Source: Terrisporobacter vanillatitrophus (GTDB lineage Bacteria > Bacillota > Clostridia > Peptostreptococcales > Peptostreptococcaceae). Taken from it: a stretch of 64,000 bases of DNA. Below, one piece after another: positions 19,483-31,947 of the stretch. Location of the stretch: positions 3,472,001 through 3,536,000 of the forward strand of contig NZ_CP154625.1 in NCBI RefSeq assembly GCF_051148895.1, given 5' to 3'. The notes below the pieces were generated by a model. The model worked only from the letters and a program-made list of their open reading frames with translations. It was not told the DNA's origin and searched no databases. The translations under genes and the position numbers were made by a program. Positions within the stretch are counted from its first letter, which is position 1; every line of letters begins with the position of its first letter.

Positions 19483-20454
19483 TTATAGCAATGCTTTAAA
19501 TAATCTTAGAGCATTTTTATAAAATACCTTCTCTATATCTTCTTCTTTGAAACCTGAATTCTTCATTTTATCATAAATTAACTGCATCTTTGATGCATTT
19601 TCAAATTCTAAAGGACAATCTATCCCATCAAAATCACTACCAATTCCCACACAGTCTATCCCACCAATGTTAGAGATATATTTAATATGATTAATAATAT
19701 CTTCAATCTTGCTAATATCACTAGATTTATAATTATTATTTAAAAAAGAAGAATAGAAATTGACACCTATAAGCCCTCCTCTTTCTCCAATTTTTTTTAT
19801 CATGTCATCAGTCAAATTTCTTTGATGAGAGCATATATTTCTAGCATTGGAATGGCTAGCAATAAAAGGCTTGCTGGTATTATTATAAACATCATAAATT
19901 CCATCATCTGATAAATGAGAAACATCTATAATCATTCCTAAACTCTCCATCTCATTAATAAATTCAAATCCTTTTTCTTTAAGACCTTTTCTTTCATTTT
20001 TTTCTTCATTATAAAAATGGCCATTTGGGTAAGCCAATTCATTTTCATAATTCCATGTTAAGGTCATCATTCTTACACCTAGTCTATAAAAATTTCTAAG
20101 CAATGATAAATTACCCTTACAAACTCCACCTTCTTCTATGGATAATAATGCTGACATCTTATTGTTTTCAATATTACTTAATATATCTTTATAAGTATAA
20201 GCTATTCCAATATCATCTTTATTTTTTTCAACTTCATCATAAAGTAAATCTATATAACTAAGACAAGATTCTAAAGGCCTATTGTTACTTCCCAAGTCTA
20301 CATAGGATGCAAATACTTGAATCATATAATCACTTTTCTTCATTTTTTCTATATCTAAGTGTAATCTATTTTGTTTTAAATTTATATTTTCTCCACTTTC
20401 TCTAATATCATATAATTGTGATATGGTATCACAATGAAAATCAACTATCTTCAC
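19483..20454 (-). CDS. Membrane dipeptidase family (peptidase M19)
   Basis: A 323-residue zinc dipeptidase of the renal dipeptidase family, which hydrolyses dipeptides including some D-residue forms. The metal-site motifs are all present: VDFHCDTI at the N-terminus (H-x-D), LLSIEEGG near residue 105, IDVSHLSD near 177, ASHSNAR near 197, and GIGSDFDGI near 270. No signal peptide or lipobox is seen, so it is probably cytoplasmic. The start is GTG at 20454, supported by AGGAGG seven bases upstream. It follows the serine-hydrolase gene by about 34 bases on the same strand, which suggests a small operon for peptide or wall-fragment turnover; that link is inferred. Confidence 0.92.
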   Translation of the reverse strand: MKIVDFHCDTISQLYDIRESGENINLKQNRLHLDIEKMKKSDYMIQVFASYVDLGSNNRPLESCLSYIDLLYDEVEKNKDDIGIAYTYKDILSNIENNKMSALLSIEEGGVCKGNLSLLRNFYRLGVRMMTLTWNYENELAYPNGHFYNEEKNERKGLKEKGFEFINEMESLGMIIDVSHLSDDGIYDVYNNTSKPFIASHSNARNICSHQRNLTDDMIKKIGERGGLIGVNFYSSFLNNNYKSSDISKIEDIINHIKYISNIGGIDCVGIGSDFDGIDCPLEFENASKMQLIYDKMKNSGFKEEDIEKVFYKNALRLFKALL

Positions 20455-20488
20455 TTATTTCCTCCTAAAAAACATATCTTTATATTTA

Positions 20489-21265
20489 TTATTCTTGAAC
20501 TATTTTGTTATATAAATCATAAGTAATATCCTGTATAAGTCTTTCATACTCAGGAACATTCACATTGTTCCCACAAAAACATACTATGAATGGCTCCTTA
20601 GCAAACACTATTCCTACATCATGAGTAATATTAGTATCTTCTCCTGTTTTATGTGCAATATCAATTTTAGGTTTAAGACTATGTAAGAAGAAAGGCATTT
20701 TTCCATTCAACCTTTGATTTTTTAAAATGCTTATCATTTCTTCACTAGCTTTTTCATCAATTAACTCTTTATTATACATTTTTTGTAATAAATATCCCAC
20801 ATCACTTGCACTTATATAGTTTTCTAATCCTAATGCTGCCTTTTCAGTATCAAACATTTTACGATTAAGAACTGTATTTTTTAGTCCTATTTCTTTTATG
20901 GTTTTATTAATACTATCAATGCCTAATTTATCAATTAACATATTTGTAGCATAATTATCACTAAGAATTATCATAAGCACATACAAATCTTCCAAAGTTA
21001 CCTTTAAATCTTCTCTCATATAATTTAATGCTCCACAAGAGGGTACCTTATCTCTTTCACAAGTTATAAAAAATTCTTCTTTTTTAATCTTACCTTCTTT
21101 TATTTGTTTAAAAGCTTCTACTAAAACTGTAAGTTTTATAACGCTGGCTGCCAACATAATTTTCTCTTCATTATATCCAATAGTATTATTTGTTGTTAAG
21201 TTTTTATAATAAAAAGATACATCACCCTGTATGTTTTTTAATTTGCTAATTATCTTCTCCATCAT
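20489..21265 (-). CDS. Class A beta-lactamase-fold serine hydrolase
   Basis: A 258-residue protein with the serine penicillin-binding/beta-lactamase triad: SVIK near residue 42 (nucleophile Ser and Lys), SDN near 107, and KTG near 213. The region where class A enzymes carry the E-x-x-L-N omega loop instead reads MFDTEKAALGLENYISASD. The deacylating Glu166 is therefore not in its usual place. This pattern belongs to the broad beta-lactamase 2 family (PF13354), many members of which are not proven beta-lactamases. No signal peptide is visible, which also argues against a secreted resistance enzyme. GGGGG lies just before the ATG pair at 21265. It is upstream of, and probably co-transcribed with, the M19 dipeptidase. 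Confidence 0.82.
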   Translation of the reverse strand: MMEKIISKLKNIQGDVSFYYKNLTTNNTIGYNEEKIMLAASVIKLTVLVEAFKQIKEGKIKKEEFFITCERDKVPSCGALNYMREDLKVTLEDLYVLMIILSDNYATNMLIDKLGIDSINKTIKEIGLKNTVLNRKMFDTEKAALGLENYISASDVGYLLQKMYNKELIDEKASEEMISILKNQRLNGKMPFFLHSLKPKIDIAHKTGEDTNITHDVGIVFAKEPFIVCFCGNNVNVPEYERLIQDITYDLYNKIVQE

Positions 21266-21390
21266 AACACCCCCTATTTAATTATATCATTAATATCATT
21301 CTACTCCATATAACACCATAAGCGCACTATCATTAAATCAATTATGATATAATTTAATTACCATATTTTAAAAATATTTAAGGAGGATTT

Positions 21391-21864
21391 ATGTTTAAAG
21401 ATATTAAAAAGAAAAAAAGAGAGTTGAGTAAGGAAAATACAGTAGAAGTATTAAAAAATGGAAGAGAAGGAATATTATCAACTATAAGTGAAAATGGATA
21501 TCCTTATGGTATTGCTGTAAATTACGTTTATCATAATAATTGTATATATTTCCACTGTTCTAATAGCGGTCATAAATTAGAAAATATAGCTAAAAATAAT
21601 AAAGTTTCTTTCTTTGTAAATTCTGATATAACAATTCTTCCAAAGGATTTTACTACTCATTACAAAAGTGCAGTAATATTTGGACATGCCTCTATAGTTA
21701 ATGATAAAGAAAAAAGAGATGCAATCATTGCAATAGGAGAAAAATATTCTCATCCCCATATGGAGGAAGGTTTAAAATACATAGATAAAGCACTCAATGC
21801 TTTTACTGTAGTAAAAATAGAAATTGATCATATAACTGGTAAATATAGCGATGGAACTAATTAA
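21391..21864 (+). CDS. Pyridoxamine 5'-phosphate oxidase-fold flavoprotein, NimA-like
   Basis: A 157-residue protein of the split-barrel FMN-binding fold, starting MFKDIKKKKRELSKENTVEVL. It has the family stretches EGILSTISENGYPYGIAVNY and YFHCSNSGHKLENIAKNNK, then VIFGHASIV. Such proteins in clostridia are annotated as pyridoxamine 5'-phosphate oxidase family or 5-nitroimidazole reductase-like (Nim). The substrate cannot be told from sequence, and resistance should not be assumed. AGGAGG lies six bases before the ATG. It is divergent from the serine hydrolase and closed by a bidirectional terminator. Confidence 0.87.
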   Translation: MFKDIKKKKRELSKENTVEVLKNGREGILSTISENGYPYGIAVNYVYHNNCIYFHCSNSGHKLENIAKNNKVSFFVNSDITILPKDFTTHYKSAVIFGHASIVNDKEKRDAIIAIGEKYSHPHMEEGLKYIDKALNAFTVVKIEIDHITGKYSDGTN

Positions 21865-21867
21865 ATA

Positions 21868-21918
21868 AAAAATAGACTAAAATTCCTAACACTCATGGAA
21901 CTTTAGTCTATTTCTTTT
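21868..21918 (+). terminator. Bidirectional terminator between the Nim-like gene and yedF
   Basis: AATAGACTAAA and TTTAGTCTATT form an 11-bp stem, with further TTCC/GGAA pairing inside. It ends in TTTCTTTTTT rightward and in an A-run on the other side, serving both converging genes. Confidence 0.85.
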
Positions 21919-21935
21919 TTGATTGATTAAATTTA

Positions 21936-22547
21936 TTACGGTCTAATTATATTAGTAGCTCCTGCTAATTCTTCTACTATAGAATACATATTAGTTACTT
22001 TACCAACTTGTAATTTATCTTGTAAATTATAGAAATTTAAGCAAGTTCCACAACTTAATATTTCAACACCATTTTCTTCTAGTACTTTTAAATCTTCTAA
22101 TGAATCTGAACCTTCAGATGATAGTTTTACACCGCTATTATATAATAAAACAGCTTTTGGATATTTATCTAATTGAGTTATGGCATAAATAAATCCTTTA
22201 ATAAGAACCTTTCCTAACTCTTCATCGCCTTCACCCATTTTATCGCTACTTAGTACTACTACCATTTTTTCTTCTTTTTCAACTGTACAAACAACTTCCT
22301 CAGTTAGCTCTTTTTCAGCAATTTCACCACATTCTATTTTTATAACATAATGTTTTTCACCTACTTTTTCAAAAGTAGATTCTAAATTCTTTTGATTAAC
22401 CATTTTAGTTACATTTTGCACAGCTATTTCATTATCTACACTTACTTCAACAATAGCTGATTCAGTTAATCCATCTATTGCTTTTTTTACCTTAACCACT
22501 GGTATAGGACAATTATCTCCTATAGCATTTACTTTTACTATATTCAT
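21936..22547 (-). CDS. yedF: Sulfurtransferase-like selenium metabolism protein YedF
   Basis: About 203 residues. The N-terminal TusA/SirA domain carries GDNCPIPVVKVKKAI (C-P-x-P motif), and the C-terminal half is a DsrE-like domain with ILSCGTCLNFYNLQDK. YedF-type proteins of clostridia are placed in sulfur/selenium handling, though the reaction is not established. The start at 22547 (MNIVKVNAIG) has GGAGG seven bases upstream; the longer frame beginning MQYIGG has no site. It is the last of three leftward genes with the activase and the double-cubane reductase, a grouping that suggests a shared sulfur- or selenium-dependent redox function. That link is inferred from position. Confidence 0.87.
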   Translation of the reverse strand: MNIVKVNAIGDNCPIPVVKVKKAIDGLTESAIVEVSVDNEIAVQNVTKMVNQKNLESTFEKVGEKHYVIKIECGEIAEKELTEEVVCTVEKEEKMVVVLSSDKMGEGDEELGKVLIKGFIYAITQLDKYPKAVLLYNSGVKLSSEGSDSLEDLKVLEENGVEILSCGTCLNFYNLQDKLQVGKVTNMYSIVEELAGATNIIRP

Positions 22548-22623
22548 TCTTGCGCCTCCTATATATTGCATAATTTTATACTTGATTACACAAATTGATT
22601 TACATATTATAATTTATACAATC

Positions 22624-23385
22624 TTATTTAAATCCAATAATTGCAGCACCTAAAGCACCAATTATTTGAGCATCTCCTGCTATAAATATTTCTTTATTTA
22701 AATTCTTTTCGAGCATCTTAACTAATTCTTTACTTTGGGCTAAGCCTCCAGTAAAAGCTATAGTATCTTCTAACCTTCCTTTATTTAATATTGATGTTCC
22801 CTTATTAGCAATAGATTTTAATATACCTGCTGCTATATTTTCTTTAGGAATATCTTGGGCTAAAAGACTTATTATCTCTGATTCTGCAAATACGGTACAC
22901 ATGCTAGATATATTTTCAGGAGTAGCATCTTTTGCCAAGTCATCAATATTTTCTATATCACTTCCTAGTTTATTTGAAGTAACCTCTAAAAATTTTCCTG
23001 TACCTGCTGCACATTTATCATTCATTATAAAATTAACCACATTTCCACTATCATCAATATTTATAACTTTACTATCTTGTCCACCAATATCTAATATAGT
23101 TCTAATATTTTTATTCAAGAAAAAAATTCCCTTAGTATGGCAAGTTATCTCTGTAACAGTTTTGTCTACAAAATCCATACTAACTCGTCCATAACCAGTT
23201 CCAATTACCTTCTTTATTTTATCTCTATCAATTCCATCTGTCAAAATCTCATAAGCTTGCTTTGATGTTTGTTTAGGACTCCAACCTGTTGGTATAATAA
23301 TCTTTTTTGCTACTTTCTCTCCATCAAATAATACAGCTTTTGTTGCGACAGACCCTGAATCTATACCTATACTATACATCTTCAC
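22624..23385 (-). CDS. Acyl-CoA dehydratase activase / DCCP reductase (HgdC-like ATPase)
   Basis: A 253-residue ASKHA-fold ATPase of the BadF/BadG/HgdC type. It starts MYSIGIDSGSVATKAVLFDG (phosphate-binding loop) and has DIGGQDSKVI, NDKCAAGTGKFLEV and SSMCTVFAESE. The two cysteines are the ligands by which a homodimer holds one [4Fe-4S] cluster. Such proteins use ATP hydrolysis to push one low-potential electron into a partner. No 2-hydroxyacyl-CoA dehydratase A/B pair is present nearby, so the partner is most likely the double-cubane protein encoded just upstream. Length and motifs are complete. Confidence 0.93.
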   Translation of the reverse strand: MKMYSIGIDSGSVATKAVLFDGEKVAKKIIIPTGWSPKQTSKQAYEILTDGIDRDKIKKVIGTGYGRVSMDFVDKTVTEITCHTKGIFFLNKNIRTILDIGGQDSKVINIDDSGNVVNFIMNDKCAAGTGKFLEVTSNKLGSDIENIDDLAKDATPENISSMCTVFAESEIISLLAQDIPKENIAAGILKSIANKGTSILNKGRLEDTIAFTGGLAQSKELVKMLEKNLNKEIFIAGDAQIIGALGAAIIGFK

Positions 23386-23408
23386 TCAATTGACAACCTT
23401 TCTATTTA

Positions 23409-23515
23409 TCTATTATTTATACAAACTTTTATATTGGTTATTATTTTCTATTATTCATATAAACCTTTATAATAACGTTTATTCTACATTATTTATATAA
23501 ATCCTAATAAGCTTT
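23409..23515. repeat. Imperfect 36-38 bp tandem repeat, about three copies
   Basis: Copies begin at about 23409 (TCTATTATTTATAC), 23447 (TCTATTATTCATAT) and 23483 (TCTACATTATTTAT). Copies one and two agree at roughly three quarters of positions by eye; the third is shorter and reaches the 3' end of the reductase gene. It fills the gap between the reductase and its activase. No function is evident. Confidence 0.5.
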
Positions 23516-24673
23516 TTTCTCATCTATCATCTCTATAAATGCTTCAAATCTTGTTCTTAATTGTTCTGTATCAGATTGAGAATAGTCAGTTTCAATAGCC
23601 ATATAATGAATATTTTTATCATTAACTACAAATTCTTTTATTCTATTCCCTTCCACATTAAATGGATGACATGATTGAAGAGCCACATCTATTACTCCAT
23701 CAATTTTAAACTCTTCTATTAGATCTCCTAATAATTCAATCCTCTTGTCATTATTCATCATACAAGCACAACCTATATTTAAGTACTTCTTAGCTAAAGC
23801 ATCATAAACATCTGGATTACTTTCATCTACTAATTCTCTATTGTTTCTTATAGCTGAACATAGCTCATAAGCAACTATTGACCCACCAGACTCCTCTATA
23901 GTATTAATAATTTTATTTGTACATCCACCAATTGGAGATCCAGTAATTAATATTCTAGGTGCATCTTTTTTTACAGAGCACTCACCATTTTCATATCTTG
24001 TTTTAGTATCATCAATTATTTTTCTTAAATTTGATTTTAACTCATCCCTATCAAACTTAAATTGCGCTTGATAAGATACTTGATATAATTCCATTCCTGT
24101 TAAAGCAGAAGGTTCTAATTTCCCTAAATCATAGTACTCATTCAATAATTTTCTTTCTTCATTCTTATCTTTAATAGCTTCTTTTATATCATCTTCACTT
24201 ATAGTAGTGTCTAATTCTTTTTCTAATACTTCTTTTAATAAAATTATTTCATCTTTCCAAAGATTAAACTCATGCTTTCCAGTTGCTCTATTAGGCATTT
24301 GCATTACATGAGTTGGTTTTACTTTACCTAACTCTTCATACATTTTCTTTTTACCATCACAAGTTGTCTCCCCGATAAGTAAATCAGAAAAATAGAAATA
24401 TGGACATGTATCAGTTATTGCATGACCATAACTTGATTTTATTAAAGGACATAGATTTCTTGGCAGTATTTTTTCCGCTTCTGGAATCGCTTCCTCACTT
24501 ACTCCACATACTCCTACTGGAACAGCTTTTGCTGCAATAGGTAACTCAGATGGTGTAAAACAACAAAATGTTCCTACCATTTTTCTTCCACTGTCTTTTA
24601 CTTCTTTAGCTGCTAAGAATCCATCTTTTCTTGCTTGTGCAAAACTTTCAAATTGACTTGGTAAATTACTCAT
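23504..24673 (-). CDS. Double-cubane-cluster anaerobic reductase (2-hydroxyacyl-CoA dehydratase D superfamily)
   Basis: A 389-residue member of the HgdB/FldC-like superfamily (PF06050). The cysteine-rich N-terminal part, with GTFCCFTPSELP, VGVCGVSEEAIP, LPRNLCPLIKSS, TDTCPYFYFSDLL and GETTCDGKKKMYE, and the later GSPIGGCTNK and ALQSCHPFN fit the single-subunit double-cubane-cluster proteins. These reduce small molecules at an 8Fe-9S cluster using ATP and an activase. The activase gene follows 118 bases downstream. The physiological substrate is not known from sequence. An alternative is a subunit of a classical dehydratase, but the second subunit is absent. A GGGGG site lies before the ATG. 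Confidence 0.85.
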   Translation of the reverse strand: MSNLPSQFESFAQARKDGFLAAKEVKDSGRKMVGTFCCFTPSELPIAAKAVPVGVCGVSEEAIPEAEKILPRNLCPLIKSSYGHAITDTCPYFYFSDLLIGETTCDGKKKMYEELGKVKPTHVMQMPNRATGKHEFNLWKDEIILLKEVLEKELDTTISEDDIKEAIKDKNEERKLLNEYYDLGKLEPSALTGMELYQVSYQAQFKFDRDELKSNLRKIIDDTKTRYENGECSVKKDAPRILITGSPIGGCTNKIINTIEESGGSIVAYELCSAIRNNRELVDESNPDVYDALAKKYLNIGCACMMNNDKRIELLGDLIEEFKIDGVIDVALQSCHPFNVEGNRIKEFVVNDKNIHYMAIETDYSQSDTEQLRTRFEAFIEMIDEKKAY

Positions 24674-24844
24674 TTATATCCCCCTAAAATAATAATTTAG
24701 ATTATATTCTTCAGTTTAAATCATCTTCATAGTATCAAATCTAAATATAAAAAACTATATTTATTGAAATTATTTATATAATCCACTTATTTATTATTTT
24801 TTTCTATAAATAAATTAAATTTAAAACTTACCACTATTTTCTTA

Positions 24845-24890
24845 AAAATAAAAAAAGATAAACTTTTATAAAATAAAGGTCTATCTTTTT
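24845..24890 (-). terminator. rRNA operon terminator
   Basis: On the minus strand AAAAAGATAGAC and GTTTATCTTTTT form the stem, followed by a long T-run. It lies about 15 bases past the 5S gene. Confidence 0.75.
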
Positions 24891-24903
24891 ACATAAAAAA
24901 ATT

Positions 24904-25020
<117 letters not shown>

Positions 25021-25051
25021 TAATCTTTATATTAAAGTATTAACTTTTGTT

Positions 25052-25080
25052 AGTACTTTCAAAACTGCTAACATTTAATG
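25052..25080 (-). other. 3' arm of the 23S rRNA processing stem
   Basis: This stretch is complementary, apart from a few mismatches, to 28084-28113 on the other side of the 23S gene. The shared core is AGTACTTT-AAAACTGC. Such arms form the long stem cut by RNase III (or Mini-III) during maturation. Confidence 0.7.
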
Positions 25081-25097
25081 TTTCCATTATTTTTATT

Positions 25098-27996
<2,899 letters not shown>

Positions 27997-28083
27997 TTAT
28001 CAAAGTTTGATATTTTTAAAAGTTATCTTCTTTATATGATATATTTTTTAAGAAGTTTATCTTCTTCTTTTATAATGTCATAT

Positions 28084-28113
28084 CACTAAATGTTATGCAG
28101 TTTTCAAAGTACT
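28084..28113 (-). other. 5' arm of the 23S rRNA processing stem
   Basis: The partner of 25052-25080, lying between tRNA-Ala and the 23S gene. On the minus strand it reads AGTACTTTGAAAACTGCATA. Confidence 0.7.
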
Positions 28114-28138
28114 AAAGCACTTAACAAGTAAGTACAAA

Positions 28139-28214
28139 TGGTGGAGATAAACGGGATCGAACCGTTGACCCCCTGCGTGCAAGGCAGGTGCTCTCCCAGC
28201 TGAGCTATACCCCC
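28139..28214 (-). tRNA. tRNA-Ala (anticodon TGC)
   Basis: The minus strand gives a 76-nt cloverleaf from GGGGGTATAGCTCAGCTGGG to TTATCTCCACCA. It has the anticodon arm CCTGC-CTTGCAC-GCAGG and the T arm GGTTCGATCC. The CCA end is encoded. It sits in the 16S-23S spacer and is processed from the rRNA transcript. Confidence 0.98.
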
Positions 28215-28293
28215 ATATATTTTTCAACAAAATATATTATAATTACTTTGTCGAATCTTATCAATATTTTTTTGTAAGAGTTAAAGAACCCTC

Positions 28294-28313
28294 AAAATTA
28301 AACAGTAGGTTAA
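28294..28313 (-). other. 3' arm of the 16S rRNA processing stem
   Basis: This 20-base stretch is exactly complementary to 29919-29938 in the leader on the other side of the 16S gene. Such arms form the long duplex cut by RNase III. Confidence 0.85.
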
Positions 28314-28320
28314 TTCTCCC

Positions 28321-29827
<1,507 letters not shown>

Positions 29828-29918
29828 AAGTTGTCCAATTGCTCAGCTAATCATTATCTGAATATCTGGCTTGGTTTGTTTGTTGTTTTAGTTTAATTCT
29901 TAAAGAATTAATTTATTG

Positions 29919-29938
29919 TTAACCTACTGTTTAATTTT
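29919..29938 (-). other. 5' arm of the 16S rRNA processing stem
   Basis: A perfect 20-base inverted match to 28294-28313, located in the leader about 92 bases before the 16S 5' end. Confidence 0.85.
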
Positions 29939-29967
29939 CAAAGTTCTTTGCTTGTTTCAACTTCTTT

Positions 29968-29996
29968 ATTCTACCAAAGCTGTTTTTCTTTGTCAA
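29968..29996 (-). promoter_or_regulatory. rRNA operon promoter P2
   Basis: On the minus strand TTGACA (29991-29996), a 17-base spacer and TAGAAT (29968-29973). A near-consensus vegetative promoter, about 140 bases before the 16S gene. Confidence 0.88.
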
Positions 29997-30061
29997 TACT
30001 TTATTTATCTTTTTATTCTTCAAGTAATTAAGTATTTTGCTTCTTTTTGAAGACAAGTATA

Positions 30062-30090
30062 AGTTTATCATTATTAAAATATATTGTCAA
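30062..30090 (-). promoter_or_regulatory. rRNA operon promoter P1
   Basis: On the minus strand TTGACA (30085-30090), a 17-base spacer and TAAACT (30062-30067). It lies 94 bases upstream of P2, the tandem arrangement common in Firmicute rRNA operons. The gap 29828-30266 holds only this leader, the promoters and the terminator of the next gene. Confidence 0.85.
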
Positions 30091-30206
30091 CGACTTTTTT
30101 TATATTTTTATTATTTATTTTTTTTATATAATTATTCTTTGTAAATACTTACATTTATAAAATCTTCTCTACATATTACATATAATTTTCTAATTATTTA
30201 TATAGA

Positions 30207-30245
30207 CACAAAAAGACTGCAAGATAAAATCAAGCAGCCTTTGTC
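30207..30245 (-). terminator. Terminator after the permease gene
   Basis: On the minus strand GGCTGC and GCAGTC pair (one G-U), with a T-run after the second arm. Confidence 0.65.
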
Positions 30246-30266
30246 TATTTTATAATATAACTTTAG

Positions 30267-31643
30267 TTATAGCAAGAATATGGCAACTATAGTTGTTACT
30301 ACAAATCCAATCATAATAGGTATAAAATTTCTTTTACCTAATTCTATTGGGCTAACTCCACAAATAGCTGCTGCTGCAACAAGTGACCAAGGAACTAAAC
30401 ATCCGCCCCCTACCCAAATTGCTGCTATTTGCCCTAAAGCTGTAAGAACAGCTACATTTGCATGAATTGCATTACCAAATACTAAGGCTAAAGAACCTGC
30501 CAGCGACATTCCTGAAAATCCAGAACCATCAAGCCCTGTAATACCACCAACAACTGTTTCAATTCCTGCCGCTGCGACTTTATTAAAAGGTACTGCATTT
30601 GATAAAGCCATACCAATATCAGATAGTAAACCTTGAGATCCTTTTGCTAAAACATCCCCAAACACTGTTGTCACTGATGCGTCCCCCAAGTAGAAAAATG
30701 CTGCTATTGGTATTATTATTGCAAAAATACTTATAGCAAAACCAAATCCATGAATTATATGTTGACCTACTTTGTCTAAACATTCTTTAGGACTACTTAA
30801 TGCATTTACAAAAATTAATAATGCTACTGATGTTCCTCCAAGTAGAGCTGTTGCATCTCCACCTTTTAAGTCAAACATATACATTCCTACTATATCTAAT
30901 ATGAAAGCTACTGACACAACAAATACAGAAAGTTTTGCTTTTGGTCCAACTTCTTTAATTTCTACTTCTGATTCTCTAGCCACTGCTAATTCCTGATCAA
31001 ACATACCTCTTTTCATATCTCTTTTTAACATATAAAATGCTACTGCTATTGTTACTATTGCCATGATCCAATATAGTGGCATCCCTTCCATTATAACTGA
31101 TTGTACTGGTATACCTGCTGCACCTGCAGTTATACTTGGCGCCCCCTGAATCACAAAATCAGTAGATAAAGCTAATCCATGTCCAAATAAGTTAATGGCT
31201 ACGGCTAACCCCATAGCTGGTAATCCTGACCTAATTGCTATTGGTAGGAATATTGCACCTATTAATGCACATGCTGGTGATGGCCAGAAAAACCATGACA
31301 TTAATAACATTGCTATACCTGAAACAAAAAATGCTGTTGTAGGGTTTTTTATTACTTTTGCAAATGGCTTTACCATAAAATCTATGGCATGATTTTCTTC
31401 TAGTGCTTTAGATAAGGCTACCATAATTCCTATGATTAGTATTATGCCCCCAAGTTCATTAAGTGCTACAACAAAGGAATTAAAAACTCCATTGAGTGCT
31501 CCTACAAAGTTTCTCGTAAAGAATAGTCCTAGGAAAAATATGCCTAGTACACAAGGTACTACGCTTTCTTTTTTCAAAATCATAGTAATCAAGATTATTA
31601 CCATGAAAATGATGTAGATATAATGTGCGCCTGTCAAAACCAT
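30267..31643 (-). CDS. Multi-pass permease of the ion-transporter type, substrate unknown
   Basis: About 458 residues with 11-12 hydrophobic segments and re-entrant-like glycine/proline-rich stretches (FWPSPACALIGAIFLP, NAIHANVAVLTALGQIAAIWVGGGCLVPW). The halves of the protein look related, as in the ion-transporter superfamily (GntP, DcuC, CitMHS and NhaC-like carriers). I could not place it in a named family. The start at 31643 (MVLTGAHYIY) has GGGG nine bases upstream; the GTG seven codons earlier lies inside that site. It stands alone between the rRNA promoters and the ThrE-like pair, with its own terminator. An anion or amino-acid carrier are both possible. Confidence 0.7.
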   Translation of the reverse strand: MVLTGAHYIYIIFMVIILITMILKKESVVPCVLGIFFLGLFFTRNFVGALNGVFNSFVVALNELGGIILIIGIMVALSKALEENHAIDFMVKPFAKVIKNPTTAFFVSGIAMLLMSWFFWPSPACALIGAIFLPIAIRSGLPAMGLAVAINLFGHGLALSTDFVIQGAPSITAGAAGIPVQSVIMEGMPLYWIMAIVTIAVAFYMLKRDMKRGMFDQELAVARESEVEIKEVGPKAKLSVFVVSVAFILDIVGMYMFDLKGGDATALLGGTSVALLIFVNALSSPKECLDKVGQHIIHGFGFAISIFAIIIPIAAFFYLGDASVTTVFGDVLAKGSQGLLSDIGMALSNAVPFNKVAAAGIETVVGGITGLDGSGFSGMSLAGSLALVFGNAIHANVAVLTALGQIAAIWVGGGCLVPWSLVAAAAICGVSPIELGKRNFIPIMIGFVVTTIVAIFLL

Positions 31644-31906
31644 AATAAATTTCCCCTTTTCCACGATAAGATAATAACATTATATGATTTATCAAAATAA
31701 AGTGTTCATAATATATTCTTTTACTTATTTATATAAATCTGTAATTTTTGTCATATTTACATAAATAAATTTGTTGTTTATTATTTAAAAATATATAATT
31801 TAAAGTTAAAAAGAAGGAATATCCTATGTGTCTTAGAATATAATTTATGGTTGGCGTAAAATTTTTAAATAAAAATACAAATGATATAACTATTTTAAAT
31901 TATTTT

Positions 31907-31915
31907 TGTTATAAT
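31907..31915 (+). promoter_or_regulatory. Extended -10 promoter of the ThrE-like pair
   Basis: TGTTATAAT (31907-31915) is an extended -10 element. It lies about 33 bases before the ATG at 31948. The rest of the 31644-31947 gap is AT-rich with no other clear feature. Confidence 0.5.
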
Positions 31916-31947
31916 CGTTTTATTATTATTTTAATAGGAGGAGCTTT

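Noticed and set aside
22624..24673. 2-hydroxyglutaryl-CoA dehydratase system
   Set aside because: Only one dehydratase-superfamily protein is present, with no second subunit and no CoA-transferase; the cysteine pattern fits a double-cubane protein.
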